DNA of 64,000 nt, taken from NCBI RefSeq assembly GCF_021869535.1, contig NW_026262690.1:67945995-68009994 (forward strand). The letters are read 5' to 3'. The notes below the pieces were generated by a model. That model did no database searches. It saw only the letters and a list, made by a program, of their open reading frames with translations, and was not told the origin of the DNA. Source of the stretch: Mytilus californianus. Taxonomy: Eukaryota > Mollusca > Bivalvia > Mytilida > Mytilidae. A program made the position numbers and the translations under genes. Positions 62,701-64,000 of this stretch are shown here, in pieces; positions within the stretch are counted from its first letter, which is position 1; each line of letters opens with the position of its first letter.

Positions 62701-63355
62701 AAAAGTTATCACTGTCAAGCTACTGAGCAAACATGAAATCAATCTGTTCAGTAGTACTTGAGAAATGTGTAACGGAAATATAATGTTCATTCAATATATT
62801 GAAATGCAAACAGGAAGTAAAAGTCTAACAGATCTGAAAATTGCTCACATGTTACAACTATTCATTGTCAAGCTGCCATCTAAATATGAAGTTATTATGT
62901 TCGGTAGTACCTGAGAAAAATGTGACAAATATATTGGACGAAAAGAGGGACGGACATTGTGAATGCAATATACCTCCACTCCTAGAATTAAGGTATAATA
63001 AATGTTTAATATCATTAAAAGCAGATTACCAGGATTTTTAAATTTTAAAACAATGATTGCAGGATAATTCAGAGACCTCAACAACATACCCATCTCAAGA
63101 TTTACTATCAAAATTATATTCCTTGTGAACATTATCATGCATTGTACTTCAACTGTGTATATTTCAAAGTATTCAATCCAGCCATGTAAAAGAAATTGTA
63201 CTATCAAGACCATATACATCCAAAGCTTTACTGGGTACATAGAAATAATGTTTTACCTCTTCTCTGCATGTATTTCATATTTTCTGCCATAACGGCTGTC
63301 ATGTCATCTGAATTCAGTAGTCCAAATGTATCTAGATCATCAAACGATCCACCAT
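28885..63355 (-). CDS. UGGT1: UDP-glucose:glycoprotein glucosyltransferase, 3' half (23 exons, 833 aa)
   Basis: ER-lumen folding sensor that adds glucose from UDP-glucose to the Man9GlcNAc2 glycans of misfolded glycoproteins, returning them to the calnexin/calreticulin cycle. Twenty-three exons join in one open frame of 833 residues, all with GT/AG splice sites and matching phases. Residues 1 to about 290 are part of the thioredoxin-like region; about 300-500 include the YRYV block, PESWMVES (about 360) and [10 protein letters not shown] near the beta-sandwich; about 530-810 form the GT24 domain with FIFVDADQ (DAD metal site, 633-635), [28 protein letters not shown] (727-734) and QEWLWC. The C-terminus is YHDEL, an ER-retention signal. 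UGGT proteins are usually about 1500-1550 aa, so roughly the first 700 residues lie right of the window. A single UGGT or the UGGT1/2 ancestor is likely; the symbol is by family. Confidence 0.97.
29303..29733 (+). mobile_element. Family C element, copy C1 (UGGT last intron)
   Basis: Starts 'gaatgtgtgtgaggacac', a version of the family C 5' hairpin, then two units of about 180 bp with 'aaggggcataactctagaac' and 'gtgtatgagtttcataaaat', then 'acggaaggacagtcaagggt' and the end 'ccaggggcataaaaatat'. The 5' tgcccc and 3' ggggca ends (clear in C3) are complementary. Confidence 0.65.
30073..30241 (-). CDS. UGGT1: UGGT penultimate exon, C-terminal tail of GT24 domain
   Basis: Acceptor ttatttcag, donor gtaaga. 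It encodes [27 protein letters not shown] and a lysine/glutamate-rich tail. Its acceptor lies only 8 bp from a family B element, which provides all more distal acceptor sequence (see findings). Confidence 0.96.
30250..32078 (+). mobile_element. Family B element, copy B1, three 502-bp units
   Basis: Leader 30250-30458 begins actagaggctctaaagagcc, itself a hairpin (aggctc/gagcct). Three tandem units start at about 30459, 30961 and 31463 with a 502-bp period. The tail has a (GGACGAC)n repeat (about 31970-32030), a 14-bp-stem hairpin with one mismatch (32046-32076) and terminal ctaa. The leader's gctcacct is complementary to the terminal aggtgagc. An 89-codon frame open in the units is probably chance. 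Confidence 0.85.
32046..32076. repeat. Family B 3' terminal hairpin
   Basis: agctcac-t-tgacct, loop ttc, aggtca-g-gtgagct, followed by aaaaa. It recurs exactly in B2 (about 39719-39749) and B3 (about 60962-60992). A hairpin followed by ctaa is similar to Helitron 3' ends. Confidence 0.85.
32700..32931 (-). CDS. UGGT1: UGGT exon, GT24 core (LDQDLPNN)
   Basis: Acceptor tttttcag, donor gtaagt. The 77 codons include [29 protein letters not shown] and LPQEWLWC, the most conserved part of the glucosyltransferase family 24 domain. Confidence 0.97.
33139..33195 (-). CDS. UGGT1: UGGT exon, GT24 domain (FWKSGYW)
   Basis: Acceptor ttgtag, donor gtagtt. It encodes [18 protein letters not shown], a short conserved exon; both edge codons are split and match the neighbours. 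The 7-kb intron upstream of it holds the nested repeats. Confidence 0.95.
33481..33846 (+). mobile_element. Family C element, copy C2, left part
   Basis: Begins 'aaaaatgtgtctgaagacat' with the family C 5' hairpin and runs through 'aaattcgaactctgtctgca' to 'gttagagtgtgtaaacaaa', where B2 interrupts it. It continues at 39752. Confidence 0.6.
36849..36915. repeat. Hairpin module in A7
   Basis: 18-bp perfect arms (36849-36866 and 36898-36915, atttaaaagcagtgtaag), homologous to the longer hairpin in A6. A second, decayed copy lies at about 37927-37997. Confidence 0.8.
38746..38793 (+). repeat. (GAC)n microsatellite, about 16 units
   Basis: Uninterrupted gac/cga trinucleotide run next to the A7 end hairpin, in the place where other A copies carry shorter GTC/GAC repeats. 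Confidence 0.95.
39752..40028 (+). mobile_element. Family C element, copy C2, right part
   Basis: Resumes directly after the B2 end with 'ttagcaattttccaa', then 'aaggggcataactctagaac' and the 3' end 'gcggtataaaaatat'. Together with 33481-33846 it makes one element. Confidence 0.6.
40237..40340 (-). CDS. UGGT1: UGGT exon, GT24 domain (APYGYTPFC)
   Basis: Acceptor atttcag, donor gttagt. It encodes [34 protein letters not shown]; the final Arg codon is split. Confidence 0.95.
40484..40700 (-). mobile_element. Decayed tRNA-type SINE fragment
   Basis: 'tggtgtttaacaccactttt', 'atttcatggcgacaagtttt' and 'gcaatcctagtcagttaaga' align with the SINE at 56985-57238 (same orientation), with many changes. 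Confidence 0.5.
40964..41036 (-). CDS. UGGT1: UGGT exon with DAD catalytic metal site
   Basis: Acceptor ttttgtag, donor gtaaat. It encodes [20 protein letters not shown] then DADQ. The DxD-type motif binds the metal and UDP-sugar in GT-A glycosyltransferases. Confidence 0.96.
41275..41384 (-). CDS. UGGT1: UGGT exon, GT24 domain (YKWPRWL)
   Basis: Acceptor ttgttacag, donor gtgagt. It encodes [36 protein letters not shown]; the last Gly codon is split. Confidence 0.95.
41997..42081 (-). CDS. UGGT1: UGGT exon, start of GT24 domain ([11 protein letters not shown])
   Basis: Acceptor tatttcag, donor gtaagt. It encodes [20 protein letters not shown] and NYLSPSFK, a strongly conserved early part of the catalytic domain. 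Confidence 0.96.
42845..42985 (+). repeat. Dispersed repeat K fragment
   Basis: 'gtggtgttttgtagactgtt' ... 'gtgtctcttagacttatgag' ... 'ctctctggtattttctgctc'; related to 24813-24925. Confidence 0.5.
43072..43167 (-). CDS. UGGT1: UGGT exon, entry to GT24 domain (NIFSLASG)
   Basis: Acceptor cttttacag, donor gtaaga. A variable [14 protein letters not shown] linker is followed by [16 protein letters not shown], the first strand and helix of the catalytic domain. Confidence 0.95.
43394..45658 (-). mobile_element. Family A element, copy A8 (UGGT intron)
   Basis: Inverted: starts 'taaaatgctctgcagggcgc', ends 'gcggtcgtat'. Contents: the 3' block; about four units of the second core type (43590-44200); a 40-bp array (44250-44470); an A-run/C-run tract (about 44585-44643); about five units of the 160-bp core; a GAC-type repeat (about 45565-45610); the end hairpin. 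Most complete example of the family's parts. Confidence 0.82.
44250..44470. repeat. 40-bp tandem array with internal palindromes
   Basis: About 5.5 units of 'tttcttgctattgcgcaata' + 'ctgtgcaattgaaga'. Each unit holds ttgcgcaa and related short palindromes. A single trace of this unit is seen in A4 near 20980. Confidence 0.85.
45695..46510. repeat. AC-rich minisatellite in UGGT intron
   Basis: About 800 bp of imperfect units of roughly 21 bp, 'aacaatcaacaacagaccac', with variants cataccac and agactcctcac. It starts just beyond the A8 end hairpin. The frame read on the minus strand is repeat translation, not a gene. Confidence 0.9.
46547..46610 (+). repeat. Dispersed repeat fragment H
   Basis: 'cttggtacaggtacaaaatg', matching 11757-11835 over about 60 bp. 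Confidence 0.6.
46611..49394 (-). other. UGGT intron remainder
   Basis: AT-rich intron sequence with no exon; the protein is continuous across it. The only recognisable item is the repeat K fragment (47808-47915). Confidence 0.6.
47808..47915 (-). repeat. Dispersed repeat K fragment
   Basis: 'aaaagagggacgaaagatac', 'gagggacagtcaaactcata', 'tgacaacgccatggccaaaa'. Opposite orientation to the two other K fragments. Confidence 0.55.
49395..49480 (-). CDS. UGGT1: UGGT exon, charged linker before catalytic domain
   Basis: Acceptor atgatag, donor gtaagt. It encodes [20 protein letters not shown] and KGLWDSIS. The lysine/glutamate-rich linker is variable in the family, and GLWDS marks the usual position. 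Confidence 0.92.
50285..50369 (-). CDS. UGGT1: UGGT exon ([10 protein letters not shown])
   Basis: Acceptor tctttcag, donor gtaagt. It encodes [20 protein letters not shown] and KSKIIRVK. The conserved NxFKSKII block identifies it. Confidence 0.95.
51284..51405 (+). repeat. Dispersed repeat N fragment
   Basis: 'ggaaatggggaatgtgtcaa', 'gagacaacaacccgaccata', 'aactcccgcacctggaggtg'. Weaker relatives lie at about 7262-7335 and 11950-12010. I recall this type from bivalve DNA, unchecked. Confidence 0.5.
51443..51528 (-). CDS. UGGT1: UGGT exon ([10 protein letters not shown])
   Basis: Acceptor gattacag, donor gtatat. It encodes [20 protein letters not shown] and SREIYDIT, part of the beta-sandwich region. 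Confidence 0.95.
52033..52136 (-). CDS. UGGT1: UGGT exon ([18 protein letters not shown])
   Basis: Acceptor atctatag, donor gtaagc. It contains [14 protein letters not shown] and VDTIVMANL, both hallmark UGGT stretches. Confidence 0.95.
52593..52905 (+). mobile_element. Family D element, truncated copy D2
   Basis: Two core units ('ccactagtggttccccataa', 'catggaaatgagatgtgcca'), a gccgccgctgccg simple repeat and the 3' end with hairpin gtctcgc...gcgagac. The 5' end is missing. A repeat L tail follows at about 52938. Confidence 0.75.
53175..53640 (+). pseudogene. Fossil LINE reverse transcriptase fragment
   Basis: Conceptual translation in shifting plus frames gives [24 protein letters not shown], then [12 protein letters not shown], then [20 protein letters not shown]. 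The order LGI / NWE.KL / [13 protein letters not shown] is that of the C-terminal side of non-LTR retrotransposon reverse transcriptases. At least two frameshifts and several stops, so not functional. No 5' part seen. Confidence 0.6.
53700..54274 (+). mobile_element. Family C element, copy C4
   Basis: Starts 'aatggagaatgtggctatgg' and 'gatgcccatgcttg'; about three units with 'aaaggggcataactcatgaa' and 'gtgtataagtttcataacat'; ends 'ccgacggacatgtgtaacac' and 'gccagggcataaaaatat'. Confidence 0.7.
54275..54774 (-). other. UGGT intron, no gene seen
   Basis: Unique AT-rich sequence apart from a probable L tail ('ttggattgctgtctcatata') at about 54545. Confidence 0.4.
54775..54826 (-). CDS. UGGT1: UGGT short exon ([17 protein letters not shown])
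   Basis: Acceptor tattatag, donor gtaaga. Only 52 bp; it encodes [17 protein letters not shown] and the first base of a Gly codon. Confidence 0.94.
54827..55811 (-). other. UGGT intron, no gene seen
   Basis: AT-rich; degenerate short repeats of the type 'gtgctttaatttttagttg' at about 55420-55500. No exon or named element. Confidence 0.45.
55812..56001 (-). CDS. UGGT1: UGGT exon ([14 protein letters not shown])
   Basis: Acceptor aattatacag, donor gtatgt. It encodes [10 protein letters not shown], then [20 protein letters not shown], a diagnostic UGGT motif. Confidence 0.96.
56733..56812 (-). CDS. UGGT1: UGGT exon ([10 protein letters not shown])
   Basis: Acceptor ttattgtag, donor gtaagt. 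It encodes [20 protein letters not shown] and SEMPLT; the last Thr codon is split. Confidence 0.94.
56985..57238 (-). mobile_element. tRNA-derived SINE
   Basis: On the minus strand the head is tRNA-like: box A 'tggtcaagtggtttaag' and a box B-like 'ggttagaatct', followed by 'gactaggattgtgagttttc' and a conserved middle, ending in ttaaacaccaatcaatcaat. The (ATCA)n tail and tRNA-like head are SINE hallmarks. Inserted in a UGGT intron in the same direction as the gene. Confidence 0.75.
57424..57526 (-). CDS. UGGT1: UGGT exon ([16 protein letters not shown])
   Basis: Acceptor ggttttag, donor gttagt. It encodes [20 protein letters not shown] and [14 protein letters not shown]. The VDPVxxEAQxLAPxLL pattern is conserved in UGGT. 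Confidence 0.95.
57760..57855 (-). CDS. UGGT1: UGGT exon ([13 protein letters not shown])
   Basis: Acceptor tttttacag, donor gtaaat. It encodes [20 protein letters not shown] and [11 protein letters not shown]; both edges are split codons in phase with the neighbours. Confidence 0.93.
57952..58194 (+). mobile_element. Family I short element
   Basis: About 240 bp: 5' hairpin agatgggagccatct, then gggccccgctg; (GGAC)n at about 58125-58140; 3' hairpin cccgcc-acta-ggcggg followed by ggccctaa. The 5' gggccccgc and 3' gcgggggccc are near-complementary subterminal repeats. Confidence 0.6.
58848..58978 (-). CDS. UGGT1: UGGT exon (thioredoxin-like region)
   Basis: Acceptor catgatag, donor gtataa. 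It encodes [20 protein letters not shown] and a lysine-rich helix ending MGILDE. Confidence 0.92.
59449..59705 (+). mobile_element. Family C element, copy C3
   Basis: 'aaatggagtatgtgtccatg' with the hairpin gtgtcc-atg-ggacac, gatgatgccc, one core unit ('aaaggacataactctagaac'), and the 3' end gcaggggcataaaa. Family B copy B3 begins at the next base. Confidence 0.7.
59706..60994 (+). mobile_element. Family B element, copy B3
   Basis: Leader actagaggctctaaagagcc; two diverged core units (about 59920 and 60421, spacing about 500 bp); a short ggacgac repeat (about 60928-60945); 3' hairpin and ctaa. More diverged from B1/B2 than they are from each other. Confidence 0.82.
61099..61230 (-). CDS. UGGT1: UGGT exon (thioredoxin-like region)
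   Basis: Acceptor tataccag, donor gtaatt. Exactly 44 codons, phase 0 both ends: [14 protein letters not shown] through ARGLVTNGK. Confidence 0.93.
61596..61802 (-). CDS. UGGT1: UGGT exon ([13 protein letters not shown])
   Basis: Acceptor tttatag, donor gtaagt. It has 69 codons, phase 0 both ends, including [11 protein letters not shown], a strand typical of the thioredoxin-like domains, and two charged helices. Confidence 0.94.
62371..62465 (-). CDS. UGGT1: UGGT exon ([10 protein letters not shown])
   Basis: Acceptor tatttcag, donor gtaggt. It encodes [20 protein letters not shown] and [11 protein letters not shown], resembling the 'GRQLLYDAIKH' block of UGGT. Confidence 0.94.
62466..63256 (-). 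other. UGGT intron, no gene seen
   Basis: Unique sequence with a diverged direct repeat: 'aaacaggaagtaggtgccca acagatctgaaaa' type at about 62658 and again at about 62809. Minus-strand open frames here lack splice-supported coding signs. Confidence 0.4.
63257..63355 (-). CDS. UGGT1: UGGT exon, most 5' one in the window
   Basis: Acceptor atatttcag, donor gtaaaa. It encodes [20 protein letters not shown] and [12 protein letters not shown]. The first two bases complete a codon from an exon right of the window. Confidence 0.9.
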
Positions 63356-63533
63356 CTGAAATATTTGATGTACAAAAAACTTTTTCTCAAAACTATTTAT
63401 CACTTATTCAGGCATAATTTTGATAGCTTGACTCTTCCAATATTAAAAAGTAAACCACAAACTTCAAGTTTTGTTATTTACTATCATTGATTATAAAATA
63501 TATATCACAGCAAGCAGAAGTATAATAAACATT

Positions 63534-63800
63534 TGACACAGAGATATGTCTTGCATTTTGTTATTTTGATAGTATACCGGTAATGCAAATGTTAAAATTA
63601 AAAAGGCAATATTTAAACATGTAAACTATGCATATCATTCAAAATCAATAGACCATGACTAAGGGGGCTGGACCAAATAATCATCATGGAAATGAAATGT
63701 GCTAATGCTAATACATCTGTATACCAAATATCACTGACCTACCACTAATGGTTCCCCTTAAACTGAGGTAAACACAAACTAATACATATAAACTAAGCAA
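63534..63800 (+). mobile_element. Family D element, 5' part, copy D3
   Basis: Starts 'gacacagagatatgtcttgc' like D1, followed by a core unit ('ccactaatggttccccttaa'). It breaks off at about 63800, where a SINE fragment follows. Confidence 0.65.
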
Positions 63801-63822
63801 AAGTATAATTATAGAGGGAGCC

Positions 63823-63982
63823 GTAGACATTGATCTTAATCAACTTGAATTGCCTGTTTTCCTGTCAAAGGTTGCTGTTCTCTCTGGGAACTTTGGTTTC
63901 CTTCACCTCTATCTTCCAAGGTAATGCCCAAATGTCCTGAAAGTAGCATGTAACACCAACAATCAATCAATCAATCAATCTT
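63823..63982 (+). mobile_element. 5'-truncated SINE with (ATCA)n tail
   Basis: 'gttgctgttctctctgggaa', 'ctttggtttccttcacctct', then 'gtaacaccaa' and caatcaatcaatcaatcaat. Same SINE type as 56985-57238 but in the plus orientation and lacking the tRNA-like head. Confidence 0.6.
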
Positions 63983-64000
63983 ATCTATCTATTAAGCACA

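Noticed and set aside
62845..63240. 131-codon minus-strand frame between UGGT exons
   Set aside because: The UGGT exons on either side join in phase without it, it has no conserved motif, and it overlaps a plus-strand frame of similar quality.
62400..64000. Possible additional UGGT exon right of 63355
   Set aside because: The first codon of the 63257-63355 exon is split, so another exon must exist, but I found no matching splice-bounded frame; 63534-63982 is family D and SINE sequence.

Overview
This is eukaryotic (animal) genomic DNA: AT-rich, intron-rich and heavily loaded with short non-autonomous repeats. Two protein-coding genes can be reconstructed exon by exon with consensus splice sites and a reading frame that stays open across every junction. 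Gene content, intron size and repeat types suggest a marine bivalve; several repeats look like ones I recall from mytilid mussels, but I could not check this by search.

Layout. (1) 1-12581, plus strand: the 3' half of a YAP1/Yorkie gene, the transcriptional coactivator of the Hippo pathway. Six coding exons give 265 residues: the end of WW1, a complete WW2, a coiled coil, a LATS-type HxRxxS site with a DSG motif, the PRTPEDFL activation-domain block and the C-terminal LTWL PDZ-binding motif. The TEAD-binding domain lies left of the window. (2) 12582-17580: probable long 3' UTR or flank. (3) 17581-26018: a repeat cluster between the genes, with five same-orientation copies of family A, an old family B copy and nested insertions. 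(4) 26019-64000, minus strand: the 3' half of UDP-glucose:glycoprotein glucosyltransferase (UGGT), the ER glycoprotein folding sensor. Twenty-three coding exons give 833 residues, with the GT24 catalytic domain, a DAD metal site and a C-terminal HDEL. Its 5' half lies to the right. The two genes converge tail to tail, and nothing suggests a functional link.

The most notable signal is in the repeats. At least five families (A, B, C, D, I) that share no obvious sequence have the same layout: short subterminal inverted repeats, a core that is often tandemly repeated (about 160 bp in A, 502 bp in B), a GAC/GGAC/GCC simple repeat near one end, and a terminal hairpin followed by an A/T-rich end. 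Where an empty site can be reconstructed, family A sits in a T (or A) run with at most a 2-bp duplication. This fits non-autonomous rolling-circle elements of the Helentron/HINE or bivalve 'pearl' kind, which is inference. One UGGT intron holds a three-level nest (A inside B inside C). Another family B copy starts 8 bp from a UGGT splice acceptor and may supply its branch point, its pyrimidine tract and a competing in-frame AG.

No rRNA, tRNA gene, CRISPR array or operon was seen. No prokaryotic-style system or intact transposase or replicase gene was found.
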